The notes beneath the pieces are model-generated. The model had not been told where the DNA came from. It saw only the letters and a program-made list of their open reading frames with translations, and did no database searches. Shown here one piece after another: positions 50,434 to 59,577 of a stretch of DNA of 64,000 bases. Within the stretch, counting starts at the first letter, position 1. Every line of letters begins with the position of its first letter. Origin of the DNA: Sphaerisporangium corydalis. GTDB lineage: Bacteria; Actinomycetota; Actinomycetes; Streptosporangiales; Streptosporangiaceae. The DNA lies in NCBI RefSeq assembly GCF_025506355.1, contig NZ_JANZYP010000003.1, forward strand, positions 124,001 through 188,000. The letters run 5' to 3'. The translations under genes and the position numbers were made by a program.

Positions 50434-53028
50434 TTGAGGATTGCACCATTTAGCCGGTTGTCCCGTCCGCTCCGCTGGGTGGCCCGCGTCCTCACCGCCG
50501 TCCTGGTCCTGGCGATCGTCCTCGCCGGGGCCGCCACCTGGACGGTGCGCAGATCGTTCCCCCGGCTCGACGGGGAGCTGCGGCTTCCCGGGCTGAGTGC
50601 GAAGGTCACCGTCCTGCGCGACCACTACGGCATCCCGCAGATCTACGCCGACAACCCGCGCGACCTGTTCATGGCCCAGGGCTACGTCCACGCCCAGGAC
50701 CGGTTCTGGGAGATGGACTTCCGCCGCAAGACCACCGCCGGCCGCCTGTCGGAGCTGTTCGGCTCCTCCACGCTCGACGTGGACCGGGTGGTGCGCACGC
50801 TCGGCTGGCGGCGCACGGCCGAGCAGGAGGTCCGCCTGCTCAGCCCCGAGACGCGCCGGGCGCTGGACGACTACGCGGTGGGCGTCAACGCCTGGATGGG
50901 GCAGAACCAGGGCTTCGCCGAGCGGAGCCTTGAGTACGCGGTCCTGAAGCTGACCAACGGCTCCTACACGCCCGAGCCGTGGACCCCCGCCGACTCGCTG
51001 GCCTGGCTCAAGGCGATGGCCTGGGACCTGCGCTCCAACATGGACGACGAGCTGGAACGGGCCCTGGACGCCTCCGCGGTCCCGGTGAGCAGGGTCAAGG
51101 AACTGTTCCCCGCCTACCCCTACGACCGCCACCAGCCGATCGTCACGACCGGCGGCGTGCGGGACGGCGCCTTCACTGGGACGACGTCCGGGCCCGCCGC
51201 CACGGCGTCGTCGCAGGCGCTCGCGCGGGTCGCGCGCACCCTCAAGGCCGTCCCCTCGCTCCTCGGCACGGCCGGCGCCGACCGTTCCGGCATCGGCTCG
51301 AACTCCTGGGTGGTGAGCGGCGCGCACACCGGCACCGGCAAGCCGCTGCTCGCCAACGACCCGCACCTCGGGCCGCGCATCCCCTCCATCTGGTACCAGG
51401 CGGGGCTGCACTGCCGGGTGCGGTCGGCCGCCTGCCCCTACGACGTCGTCGGGTACACGTTCTCCGGCCTGCCGGGAGTGGTGATCGGGCACAACGACCG
51501 GGTCGCGTGGGGCTTCACCAACCTCGGCCCCGACGTCACCGACCTGTACCTGGAGCGGACCAAGGGGGACACCTACGAGGTCGAGGGCCGGTGGACGCCC
51601 ATCGAGACCCGGACCGAGGAGCTCAAGGTCGCCGGAGGCGCGCCGGAGAAGCTCATCGTGCGGTCCACCAAGCACGGGCCGATCATCTCGGGGGTGCTCG
51701 GCGGCGCCAAGGACGCGCTCCCCGGCGCCGCCGCGAACGCGGGGGAGACCGGCACGGGGGCCAAGGCGGGGGAGGACGGCAGGCTCCCCTCGGCCGGGCA
51801 CGACGTGGAGGTGGCCCTCCGCTGGACCGCCCTGGACCCCGGCCGCACGGCCGACGCGCTGCTCCTGCTGGACACGGCGTCGAACTTCGACCAGTTCAGG
51901 AAGGCGGCGTCGTACTTCGAGGCCCCCGCCCAGAACATGATTTATGCGGACGTGGACGGAAATATCGGTTACCAGGCTCCCGGGCGGATCCCGATCAGGT
52001 CCAAGGGGGACGGCCAGTGGCCGGCGCGGGGCTGGACCGGGGACGAGGAGTGGAAGGGCTTCATCCCCTTCGCCGAGCTTCCCATGGCCTACAACCCGCC
52101 GGAGGGGTTCATCGCCACCGCCAACAACGCGGCGATCGGCCCCGGATACGACCGCTTCCTCACCGCCGACTGGGCCTACGGATACCGCTCGCAGCGCATC
52201 GTCGACCGTCTCAAGCAGGCCATGTCCGCGGGCAAGGTCACGGTCGCGACCATGGGGAGCATCCAGATGGACTCGGTCAACACCCTGGCCCCGATCCTGG
52301 TGCCGCACCTGCTGCGCGCGGGCGTCCCCGGCGACGGCGGCGCGATCACCACGATGCTCAAGGCCTGGGACTTCACCCAGGGACCCGACTCCGCCGGCGC
52401 GGCGTACTTCAACGCCGTCTGGCGGCACCTGCTGCGGCGCGCCTTCGACGACGAGCTGCCCGAGGGCGCCCGGCCGGGCGGCGGCGACCGGTGGTACGAG
52501 GTGGTGCGCGCGCTCCTGGACAAGCCCGCCGACCCCTGGTGGGACGACGTGCGGACCAAGGACAGGGCCGAGACCCGGGACGACACGCTGCGGGCCGCGA
52601 TGACCGACGCGGCCAAGGAACTGCGCGACCTCCAGGGAGACGACCCCGGGGACTGGCGCTGGGGCGACCTGCACACCCTGGAGCTCACCAACGAGACCTT
52701 CGGCACCTCGGGCATCGGCCCGATCGAGTGGCTGTTCAACCGGGGCCCGCTGCGGCTCGGCGGCGGCAAGGACGCCGTCGACGCGACCGGCTGGAACGCC
52801 AACGAGGGGTACCAGGTGGACTGGGTGCCCTCGATGCGGATGGTCGCCGACCTCGCCGACCTGGACCGGTCGCGCTGGGCCAACCTCACCGGGGCCTCCG
52901 GCCACGCCTTCCACGCCGACTACGACGACCAGGCGGAGATCTGGGCGGACGGCGGCACCACCCCGATGCGCCAGACCGAACAGGCCGTACGCAAGGACAC
53001 CGAGAACACCCTGACCCTCACCCCGTGA
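50434..53028 (+). CDS. Penicillin acylase-family amidohydrolase
   Basis: 864 residues from TTG (AAGGCGG upstream). N-terminal membrane anchor WVARVLTAVLVLAIVLAGAA. The alpha-chain start shows VTVLRDHYGIPQIYADNPRD, LFMAQGYVHAQDRFWEMDFR. The autocatalytic cleavage site is GSNSWVVSGAHT with nucleophile Ser289, and LLANDPHLGPRIPSIWYQAG follows as in the family. Later motifs: VAWGFTNLGPDVTDLYLE and FIATANNAAIGPG. Members hydrolyse acyl amides including beta-lactams and acyl-homoserine lactones. The substrate here cannot be told. Membrane anchoring and a TetR neighbour suggest an inducible extracellular enzyme. Confidence 0.9.
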   Translation: MRIAPFSRLSRPLRWVARVLTAVLVLAIVLAGAATWTVRRSFPRLDGELRLPGLSAKVTVLRDHYGIPQIYADNPRDLFMAQGYVHAQDRFWEMDFRRKTTAGRLSELFGSSTLDVDRVVRTLGWRRTAEQEVRLLSPETRRALDDYAVGVNAWMGQNQGFAERSLEYAVLKLTNGSYTPEPWTPADSLAWLKAMAWDLRSNMDDELERALDASAVPVSRVKELFPAYPYDRHQPIVTTGGVRDGAFTGTTSGPAATASSQALARVARTLKAVPSLLGTAGADRSGIGSNSWVVSGAHTGTGKPLLANDPHLGPRIPSIWYQAGLHCRVRSAACPYDVVGYTFSGLPGVVIGHNDRVAWGFTNLGPDVTDLYLERTKGDTYEVEGRWTPIETRTEELKVAGGAPEKLIVRSTKHGPIISGVLGGAKDALPGAAANAGETGTGAKAGEDGRLPSAGHDVEVALRWTALDPGRTADALLLLDTASNFDQFRKAASYFEAPAQNMIYADVDGNIGYQAPGRIPIRSKGDGQWPARGWTGDEEWKGFIPFAELPMAYNPPEGFIATANNAAIGPGYDRFLTADWAYGYRSQRIVDRLKQAMSAGKVTVATMGSIQMDSVNTLAPILVPHLLRAGVPGDGGAITTMLKAWDFTQGPDSAGAAYFNAVWRHLLRRAFDDELPEGARPGGGDRWYEVVRALLDKPADPWWDDVRTKDRAETRDDTLRAAMTDAAKELRDLQGDDPGDWRWGDLHTLELTNETFGTSGIGPIEWLFNRGPLRLGGGKDAVDATGWNANEGYQVDWVPSMRMVADLADLDRSRWANLTGASGHAFHADYDDQAEIWADGGTTPMRQTEQAVRKDTENTLTLTP

Positions 53029-53061
53029 AGACCGCCCGGGAGGCCACGGAAGGGGCCGGGG

Positions 53062-53259
53062 TCAGCGGACGCGGACGCGGGTGCGGTCGCAGGTCGCGCA
53101 TCGCTGGGTGACGACGTGGCCGATGCGCTCGACCGGCCGCCACCGGTGGCGGAGATGGACGCCCGACACCAGCCGCGCGATCGGCTCGGGCACCCGGAAC
53201 CGGGGGAACGACGGGCGGCCCATCCGGCCGGCCGTGCCGTGATCGCTGGATATGTACAT
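53062..53259 (-). CDS. Small basic protein with CxxC, hypothetical
   Basis: 65 residues. The C-terminal half VSGVHLRHRWRPVERIGHVV TQRCATCDRTR has a CATC pair and many Arg/His. The start lacks a good ribosome-binding site. It could be a short DNA- or RNA-binding protein of the CxxC type found across actinomycetes, but coding evidence is limited. Confidence 0.4.
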   Translation of the reverse strand: MYISSDHGTAGRMGRPSFPRFRVPEPIARLVSGVHLRHRWRPVERIGHVVTQRCATCDRTRVRVR

Positions 53260-53458
53260 GTCTGTGCCCCCACGCCTCGGGCCGTCAGGGACGGCGGGAT
53301 GAGCCCGTTGTCCGTCCTCCCGTGCCCGTCATCCCCGCACGCATGCGCGCGGGGATGACCGCGCGTGACCACCCCGCCACCGAGCTGCGCAAAGGCCGCC
53401 GAAACACCCGGAACTCCAGCTCGATCCCAGGAAAACACCGGTACGCGGGGGCGAGGCG

Positions 53459-55837
53459 CTAGCCGCTCGTCACCGAGGCGATCTCGGCGAGCGGGAACTC
53501 CAGATAGTCGCCGGCCTCCTCGCACCAGGCGTCCAGCACGCCGCGCCGCAGCTCGCCGTGGCTGATCGTCGCGGTGAGCCCGTCCGACAGCGTGATCAGC
53601 GCCCGCACGCCGCGGTCGACGACGAAGCCCAGCAGGGACTGCTGGGCGGTGGGCAGGCGGGTGGCCAGGCGGCCGATCACCGCCCAGGTCTGCCCGGTGT
53701 GCCGCTCGCCCTCACGGGTCAGCATGAGCCGCCGGGCGTGCTCGCGCGGGTCGGGCGGCGGCTCGGCGATGGGCGCCTGCGGCTCCTCCAGCTCGGCCAC
53801 CCGCCCGCCGGGCAGCAGGATGAGCCGCCCGCCCTGCGGCTCCCGCCTGACCGCGATCTCGCCGCTGTCGTCCACCGGCACCGGGGCGTACCCGGCGTCG
53901 CGCAGCGCGGCGAGCGTGCGGTCGGCCGGGGCGGTGCCGGCCAGCACGGTGGGCGCGAGCAGCCGCAGCCCTAGCCGGGCCAGGCGTCGGTGCGCGGCGA
54001 TCTCGGCGAGCAGCGCCGGGTCCGAGCCCTGGATGATGCAGCCCACGGTGGTGACCGTGACCTCGCCGTACCGCCGGGCCACGTCCTTGACCAGGTAGGA
54101 CAGGGGCTGCGGGATGGTGCCCGCCTGGCACAGCTCCTCCAGCAGCGAGTCCGCGGAGTACCCCGCGTCCAGGGCGCGCCGCACGCTCGCGGGGGTGAAC
54201 CGCCACACCGAGGCCGACCCCCTGGACTCGCGGTCGGCGGCGCGGTCGAGCAGGCCCGACAGCTCGGCGGCGGGCGGGCCGGTGACCACGGCCGTCAGGT
54301 CGGCCCCGAACAGGGCGGTGCGCTGGGCGCCGGCCAGGGCGTGCACCGACGACCCGACCAGCCCCGGATCGCGCTCGATCTCCGGCACGGTCTCGTCCTG
54401 CTCGTCACCGGCGGCGGCCGACCCGAGCGCGGCGAGCGCGCGGCCGAGGTCGGTCAGGGAGTCGGCGGCGACCAGCCCGATCAGCCGGGCCTCCGCCAGG
54501 ACCGCCGGGCAGCACTCGGCCAGCAGCTCCCGGTCGAGCAGGGGGGCCCGCCAGTGCACGGCCTGCACCAGCTCGGGCATGCTCGCGAAGGCGGCGTCCG
54601 GCGGGAGGGTGGCCAAGGTGGCGAGCACGGCCCACCGGATGCGGGCCACCGTCTCACCGGCCGGGTCGTCGCCGAGCACCGTCGGGTACTTGCCGGCGAC
54701 GCGGCGCAGCGACGAGCGCTCCATGCGCCACCACGCCGACAGCAGCGCGCGCAGCCGCGCGGGGGCGTCCTCCAGGCGCCAGGCGTCGAACCGCTTGGTC
54801 GGCACCAGGCCGCCCGCCGTCTCGTCCCAGGCGAGCAGGCGGGCGACGGTGCACACCTCCAGCAGCAGCCGGGTCTCCTCGTCGGTGGAGCCGGTCTCCT
54901 TGCCGACCCTGCGCACCTCCCGCACGCCGACGCCGCCGCCCTTGAGCAGGGGGAGCGGGGTCTTGTCGGTGTTCTCCAGCAGGGCGGCGGCCCGGTCGAC
55001 GGCGTGCGGCGCGGCCAGGCACATGGCGTGGTCGACGGCCTCGGGGTCGGCGGGCACCGTGCCGAGCTCGGGCGGCTCGGGGGTGAAGGGGGCGTGGTAG
55101 TCGGGGCCGCGCAGCGCGAGCGCCACCTCGCGCGGCATCTCGGCGATGTCCCACTGGGTGCGGTAGAGCAGCCCCCGGTCGGCCACCCACTTCTCGGGGC
55201 CGGGGGTGACGAAGCGGTTGCCGTCGACGCCGCGCACCGGGCCGTCCCAGGCGAACTCGTCGAGCAGGCTGACGGTGCCGTCGGGGGCCTCGCGCAGCAG
55301 CTCGGCCAGCCGGTCGGCGTCGCCGAGCACGGCGGTGAGGCGGCCCATGAGCTGCCGCCTGCCGCCCTGGGCGGACAGGCCGAGGCTGCGGCTCATGCGC
55401 CGCAGTCCCTCGGCGTTCAGGGTCCAGGAGTCGAGGTAGGAGACCAGCGGCTCGCCGAGGCCGCACGGGGCGGTCCACCAGCGCGCGACGGCCTCGGCCA
55501 GGTGGAGGCGGCCGTCGGCGCCCGGCCAGGCGAGCGCGTGGTCGAACAGGCCGTCCAGCCAGGGGCGCACCTCGGCCGAGGTCACGCCGAGGAAGCGGGC
55601 CAGCCCGTCCGCGGTGGCCCGGTCGCCGATGACCAGGCAGGCCTGGAGGATCTCCAGCGGGGGCAGCGGGAGGCCGCGCATGACCTCCATGACGGCGAAG
55701 TTGTCACTCAGGCGCCGGGCGAGGGTGTCGAGGCGGCGCGGCCAGGGCGCGGCGATCGCGTCCGGGCGGTTGGCCAGGACGCGGGAGAGCCGCTCTTCGT
55801 CAAGGGTCGTCAACCAGTCGAGCAGGTGATCATCCAT
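53459..55837 (-). CDS. Helicase-associated (XPB/Helicase_C_3-type) protein without helicase core
   Basis: About 792 residues from MDDHLLDWLTTLDEERLSRV. The fold begins with WPRRLDTLARRLSDNFAVMEV and PPLEILQACLVIGDRATADG. A later region (VTTVGCIIQGSDPALLAEIA, YAPVPVDDSGEIAVRREPQG) matches the actinobacterial 'helicase-associated domain' family related to XPB. No P-loop or DEAH motif is visible, so it is probably not itself a helicase. In many actinomycetes a DEAD-type helicase gene follows; none is in this window. Confidence 0.75.
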   Translation of the reverse strand: MDDHLLDWLTTLDEERLSRVLANRPDAIAAPWPRRLDTLARRLSDNFAVMEVMRGLPLPPLEILQACLVIGDRATADGLARFLGVTSAEVRPWLDGLFDHALAWPGADGRLHLAEAVARWWTAPCGLGEPLVSYLDSWTLNAEGLRRMSRSLGLSAQGGRRQLMGRLTAVLGDADRLAELLREAPDGTVSLLDEFAWDGPVRGVDGNRFVTPGPEKWVADRGLLYRTQWDIAEMPREVALALRGPDYHAPFTPEPPELGTVPADPEAVDHAMCLAAPHAVDRAAALLENTDKTPLPLLKGGGVGVREVRRVGKETGSTDEETRLLLEVCTVARLLAWDETAGGLVPTKRFDAWRLEDAPARLRALLSAWWRMERSSLRRVAGKYPTVLGDDPAGETVARIRWAVLATLATLPPDAAFASMPELVQAVHWRAPLLDRELLAECCPAVLAEARLIGLVAADSLTDLGRALAALGSAAAGDEQDETVPEIERDPGLVGSSVHALAGAQRTALFGADLTAVVTGPPAAELSGLLDRAADRESRGSASVWRFTPASVRRALDAGYSADSLLEELCQAGTIPQPLSYLVKDVARRYGEVTVTTVGCIIQGSDPALLAEIAAHRRLARLGLRLLAPTVLAGTAPADRTLAALRDAGYAPVPVDDSGEIAVRREPQGGRLILLPGGRVAELEEPQAPIAEPPPDPREHARRLMLTREGERHTGQTWAVIGRLATRLPTAQQSLLGFVVDRGVRALITLSDGLTATISHGELRRGVLDAWCEEAGDYLEFPLAEIASVTSG

Positions 55838-55965
55838 CACAGCTCTCTCGAAGGTCTCGCGGGAGTCACCAAGAAGCCACCGTAATGCAGAGCACCCGTC
55901 CGACGGGATCGAGCCGGCAGAATAGGGCTCGATTCCTTGGCATCCGCGCCGTCTCCGGCCCCGAT

Positions 55966-56511
55966 TCAGCTTTTCAGCACGGCCCAGACGACCTTGCCGC
56001 ACGGCAGCATCGGGTTCCAGCCCCAGCGGAGGCTCATCGACTCCACGATGTGCAGCCCCATGCCGCCGGGCTCCAGCGACTCGGGGTGGCGCAGCACGGG
56101 CGCCGCCGAGCCGGGGTCGGCGAAGGCGCAGGCCACCAGCGAGCCTCTGCGGATCATCGACATGCGGATGGGCTCGGTCCCGCTCCGCCGCAGGTCCTGC
56201 GCGTCGAGCACCAGGCCGTGCCGGAGCGCGTTGGTGGCGAGCTCGGACACGACCAGCTCCATGTCCTCCGCCAGGTCGCTCATGCCCCAGCCGATGAGGC
56301 TGCCCGAGGCGAAGCTCCTAGCCGTATGTACGGATTCGGCCCGTGGAGGGAGGACGAAGGTGGCACTTGACGTGCCGGCTCCAGGGGAGGCGAGGTCACG
56401 CGCGGGGTTGGGCCACCAGCCGGCCGGAGGCCACCAATCGAAGGCCGACCACTGGGTTTGCCCACGTGTCAGGTCCGTGGAGTGCACGAGATCATGATGG
56501 TGCAAACTCAT
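55966..56511 (-). CDS. RsbW-like histidine kinase-type ATPase
   Basis: About 181 residues from MSLHHHDLVHSTDLTRGQTQ. GHKL ATPase boxes: LVVSELATNALRHG (N box), DPGSAAPVLRHPESLEPGGM and GLHIVESMSLRWGWNPM (G boxes). Such proteins act as anti-sigma factors in actinomycetes and in whiJ-like triads together with XRE-DUF5753 and DUF397 proteins. It is divergent from such an XRE-DUF5753 gene here. The start overlaps a cluster of GTGCA elements. Confidence 0.85.
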   Translation of the reverse strand: MSLHHHDLVHSTDLTRGQTQWSAFDWWPPAGWWPNPARDLASPGAGTSSATFVLPPRAESVHTARSFASGSLIGWGMSDLAEDMELVVSELATNALRHGLVLDAQDLRRSGTEPIRMSMIRRGSLVACAFADPGSAAPVLRHPESLEPGGMGLHIVESMSLRWGWNPMLPCGKVVWAVLKS

Positions 56512-56553
56512 GTGCAGGTGCAAGAGCGAATGCACGTGCAGAAGACTCGTGCA
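56482..56553. promoter_or_regulatory. Cluster of GTGCA boxes in the XRE/ATPase divergent region
   Basis: GTGCA at 56482, 56500, 56512, 56518, 56536 and 56549, plus TGCA at 56531, spanning the 5' end of the ATPase gene and the divergent promoter. The density is far above chance and suggests binding of the neighbouring XRE protein or another repressor. Confidence 0.5.
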
Positions 56554-56648
56554 ACCGCTACGGTGGGCCCCAGCGAGTAAGACCGAAGGGGGAACACACG
56601 CGCGATCTTTGACAGACTGTGAACCAGTCCACAACCGGAGGAAAGCAC

Positions 56649-57515
56649 GTGTCCATCGATCCGCCTGGTTCCGGCTCCACGGTTCGGCGCATTATGTTGG
56701 GCGCCAGCCTACGCAGGCTGCGTGAGGAGCGCGGGCTAACCCGTGAGGTCGCGGGTTTCCACATCCGCGCCTCGGAGTCGAAGATCAGCCGGATGGAACT
56801 CGGACGCGTCGGGTTCAAGACACGTGACGTCGAGGATCTGCTCACGCTCTACGGCGTCGACGACGACGCCGACCGCAGAGGGCTGCTGGAGATGGTCCGC
56901 GAGGCGAACACCCCCGGATGGTGGCACAAATACAGCGATTTGCTTCCGACATGGTTCTCGACGTACGTGGGGCTCGAAGAGGCCGCCTCGGTGATCCGCA
57001 CCTATGAGGTGCAGTTCGTGCCGGGACTCCTGCAGACCGCCGCGTACGCCCGGACGGTGATCAGGCTCGGATACCCCGACGTCCCGGAGGAAGAGATCGA
57101 GCGCCGCGTGCATCTGCGCATGCAACGGCAGGAACGTCTCACCCGTCCGGACGGACCGAAACTCTGGGCCGTCATCGACGAGGCCGCGCTGAGGCGGCCG
57201 ATCGGCGGCAAGGAGATCATGTATGAGCAGCTCCAGCATCTGATGGCGGTGGCCAGCCTGCCCGCCATCACATTGCAGGTGATGCCGTTCCAGTTCGGTA
57301 TGCACGCGGCCGAGGGTGGAGCGTTCACCATCCTGCGTTTTCCGGAGTCCGACCTGTCGGACGTGGTCTACGTCGAGCAGCTGTGGGGTGCCCTGTACCT
57401 GGACAAACGTGAGGATATCGATCCTTACCTCACCGCCATGGAACAGCTGTGCATCGAGAGCACAACTCCCGGGGGCACTGCCGAGATACTCGGCGACATA
57501 CTTAGAGAGACCTAG
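56649..57515 (+). CDS. XRE-family regulator with DUF5753
   Basis: About 288 residues from GTG with GGAGGAAAGCAC upstream; an earlier GTG at 56619 is less likely. Helix-turn-helix: LGASLRRLREERGLTREVAG, FHIRASESKISRMELGRVGF. DUF5753: YVGLEEAASVIRTYEVQFVP, GLLQTAAYARTVIRLGYPDV, LWAVIDEAALRRPIGGKEIM and LTAMEQLCIESTTPG. Followed directly by DUF397, the standard WhiJ-type pairing. These control development and secondary metabolism in actinomycetes. Confidence 0.93.
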   Translation: MSIDPPGSGSTVRRIMLGASLRRLREERGLTREVAGFHIRASESKISRMELGRVGFKTRDVEDLLTLYGVDDDADRRGLLEMVREANTPGWWHKYSDLLPTWFSTYVGLEEAASVIRTYEVQFVPGLLQTAAYARTVIRLGYPDVPEEEIERRVHLRMQRQERLTRPDGPKLWAVIDEAALRRPIGGKEIMYEQLQHLMAVASLPAITLQVMPFQFGMHAAEGGAFTILRFPESDLSDVVYVEQLWGALYLDKREDIDPYLTAMEQLCIESTTPGGTAEILGDILRET

Positions 57516-57752
57516 ATGAACCAGCCGTATAACGGAATGCCGGCCACGAGCCTCACCGGCGTCGCCTGGCGAAAGAGTGTTCACAGCAACTCGCAGGGCA
57601 ACTGCGTCGAGCTTGCCAAACTCCCCGATGGGGGCGTCGCCGTCCGGAACTCTCGCTTCCCGGACGGACCGGCCCTGATCTACACCCGCGACGAGATCCG
57701 GGCGCTCGTGCTCGGCGTCAAGGACGGCGAGTTCGACAATCTGGTCGCGTAA
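57516..57752 (+). CDS. DUF397 small protein, partner of the XRE regulator
   Basis: 78 residues. DUF397 core: SLTGVAWRKSVHSNSQGNCV, ELAKLPDGGVAVRNSRFPDG, ALIYTRDEIRALVLGVKDGE. ATG begins immediately after the TAG of the XRE gene. DUF397 proteins modulate the partnered XRE-DUF5753 regulator. Confidence 0.93.
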   Translation: MNQPYNGMPATSLTGVAWRKSVHSNSQGNCVELAKLPDGGVAVRNSRFPDGPALIYTRDEIRALVLGVKDGEFDNLVA

Positions 57753-57870
57753 CACCCTGTTCACATATCGCGAGTCCGGTTAACCGGAGAAAGCCGATCG
57801 CGTAACCGGGGTCGTTCATCGATCCGGCACACTGGGTTCGTCCACTTCCGAGAAGTTCGTGGGGGCCGAG

Positions 57871-58146
57871 ATGCTGGACCAGATGACGCTCTATCCCGTA
57901 GCCGACGACGTGCTGTTCGCACCCGGGGGCCGCGTCGTGATCCGTACGTACGGCGTCGCGTCCGCGGCCTCCACCGAAGAGGACGGCGCCCGCCCGGTCT
58001 CCTACCGCACGTGGGTGACGGGGGTCAGGGACCAGCCGAGATACTGGCGCTGGGGTCATTTCGAGGACGCCCGCCGGGGTCACCGGAGGGTGCTCGAATG
58101 GCTGACCGGGCGCGGCCCGCAGCCCCAGGCCGTCGTCGTGAGCTGA
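57871..58146 (+). CDS. Small hypothetical protein
   Basis: 91 residues from MLDQMTLYPVADDVLFAPGG, with GGGGGCCGAG before the ATG. A beta-rich N-terminal part (RVVIRTYGVASAAS) and a helical C-terminal part (WRWGHFEDARRGHRRVLEWL). Good codon bias. No family recognised. It is in line with the XRE/DUF397 pair. Confidence 0.65.
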   Translation: MLDQMTLYPVADDVLFAPGGRVVIRTYGVASAASTEEDGARPVSYRTWVTGVRDQPRYWRWGHFEDARRGHRRVLEWLTGRGPQPQAVVVS

Positions 58147-58183
58147 TCCTCTGAGGCCCTGGCCTCCCGGTGATACTCTTCGG

Positions 58184-58201
58184 ACCAAGCGTTAGCTTGG
58201 T
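58184..58201. promoter_or_regulatory. Perfect palindrome ACCAAGC-GTTA-GCTTGGT
   Basis: Seven-base arms, four-base spacer, ending 15 bp before the start codon and next to GGGGAGG. The AAGC(N)GCTT core is reminiscent of TetR-family operators of actinobacterial lipid genes. Confidence 0.55.
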
Positions 58202-58215
58202 TAGGGGAGGTCTCG

Positions 58216-58971
58216 ATGCGCCGGGGGATCTATCTGATCGAAGAGGTCGACTTCCGGCCGATGAACTCGCGCAGACCGCTTGAGTACCTCACCTGGCTGA
58301 CCAGGTACAAGAAGGAGGACGAGCGGCTCGAGGCCCCCGAGCTGACCAGCGGCCTGTCCATCCGGTCGCGGGAGATCGACCTCGTCGGCGCCTTCTACGC
58401 CGTCGGCATCACCGGTCACCCCCAGTTCAAGGCCGTCACGCTGTGGGACTGCCACGGCGGCTGGGACGGCGGCTGGCGGCAGATGATGAACATCTACGAC
58501 GGCGTCGACGGCAAGCTGTTCCTGTCCGACATCGACGACCTGCGGTTCTCCGCCTTCTCCCGCCCGCTCGGCGCCGTGCACGGCAGCCCCGCCGTCTCCG
58601 CCCTGCTCGCCGAGGGGTACGCGGCGCCGTTCTACCTGTTCGAGAGCGCCCAGGTGCGGCCGGGCGCCGCCCTGGACTACCTCGCGGCCGTGCGCGCGGA
58701 ACGGGCCCCCGTCCTCGCCGAGCACGGCCACCGGCTCGTCGGCCTGTACGAGGTGCTGTTCTGCGACACCGAGGTCGTGACGATCTGGGGCATGTCCCTG
58801 GACGACCACCTGGCCACCCAGCGGGCCAGGGACGCCGCGCTCGGGCTGGACGACGAGACCGAGCCCGACCCGCGCCTGCTCACCTGGGGCCGGCGGGCCA
58901 GGGACTTCCTCGACGGCCCCTGGCGCGAGACGCTGCTCGCCCCCTTCCCCGGATCCCGCCTGGCGCCCTAG
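58216..58971 (+). CDS. Hypothetical protein under a palindromic operator
   Basis: 251 residues with strong GGGGAGG site. N-terminal MRRGIYLIEEVDFRPMNSRR and later WDCHGGWDGGWRQMMNIYDG, YLFESAQVRPGAALDYLAAV, YEVLFCDTEVVTIWGMSLDD. It resembles the general pattern of dimeric ferredoxin-like (NIPSNAP-type) proteins, with repeated long beta strands ending in aromatic residues, but I cannot assign it firmly. No signal peptide. Its 3' end overlaps the convergent phosphatase gene by 4 bp. Confidence 0.75.
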   Translation: MRRGIYLIEEVDFRPMNSRRPLEYLTWLTRYKKEDERLEAPELTSGLSIRSREIDLVGAFYAVGITGHPQFKAVTLWDCHGGWDGGWRQMMNIYDGVDGKLFLSDIDDLRFSAFSRPLGAVHGSPAVSALLAEGYAAPFYLFESAQVRPGAALDYLAAVRAERAPVLAEHGHRLVGLYEVLFCDTEVVTIWGMSLDDHLATQRARDAALGLDDETEPDPRLLTWGRRARDFLDGPWRETLLAPFPGSRLAP

Positions 58972-59564
58972 GACGCCGGCCGGGCCACCGGGGCGTTCCA
59001 GCGGACGATGGCGTGCTCCTCGTGCTCGAAGCCGAGCGTGGAGATCGTCCCGGTGTCCAGCTTGAGGAACCGCCCGTCGCGCGGCGGCAGGCCGAGCCAG
59101 CGGGCGGCCAGCACGCGCAGGAAGTGCCCGTGGGAGACCAGCACGACGGTGCCCTCCGACCCGAGGACGCGCGCGATCACCCTGTCGGCGCGCGCGGCGA
59201 CCTGCCCGGCGGTCTCGCCCGGGTGCTCGGCGTCCCCCGGGATCACCCCGTCGTCCCACAGGTACCAGCCGGGGCGCCCCTTCCTGATGTCGGGGGTGCT
59301 GATGCCCTCGTAGCCTCCGTAGTCCCACTCCCACAGGTCCGGGTCGATCTCGTAGCCGGTCAGCCCGGCGAGTCCGGCCGTGTGCCGGGCGCGCAGGGCG
59401 GGGCCGACCAGGACCAGCGAGAAGGTCCGGCCCGCCAGCGCGGGCGCGAGCGCGCGGGCCTGCTCCTCACCCCGTGGGGTCAGCGGGAGGTCGGTGCGCC
59501 CGGTGTGCCGGCCGTCGCGGCTCCACTCGGTCTCGCCGTGCCGCAGAAGAATGAGCTCGTCCAT
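58968..59564 (-). CDS. Histidine phosphatase family protein
   Basis: 198 residues. Catalytic motif LILLRHGETEWSRDGRHTGR (RHG), conserved Arg in PALRARHTAG, Glu in EWDYGGYEG and second His in VVLVSHGHFLRVLAARW. It belongs to the phosphoglycerate mutase-like branch 1 and could act on a small phospho-metabolite. It lies downstream of the LLM oxidoreductase with 13 bp between, a likely operon. Confidence 0.9.
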   Translation of the reverse strand: MDELILLRHGETEWSRDGRHTGRTDLPLTPRGEEQARALAPALAGRTFSLVLVGPALRARHTAGLAGLTGYEIDPDLWEWDYGGYEGISTPDIRKGRPGWYLWDDGVIPGDAEHPGETAGQVAARADRVIARVLGSEGTVVLVSHGHFLRVLAARWLGLPPRDGRFLKLDTGTISTLGFEHEEHAIVRWNAPVARPAS

Positions 59565-59577
59565 ATCGGCCCATCAT

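Noticed and set aside
50263-52914. 883-residue minus-strand ORF
   Set aside because: Shadow of the penicillin acylase gene, with no domain.
53990-55885. 631-residue plus-strand ORF
   Set aside because: Gly/Gln/Arg/Val shadow of the helicase-associated gene.
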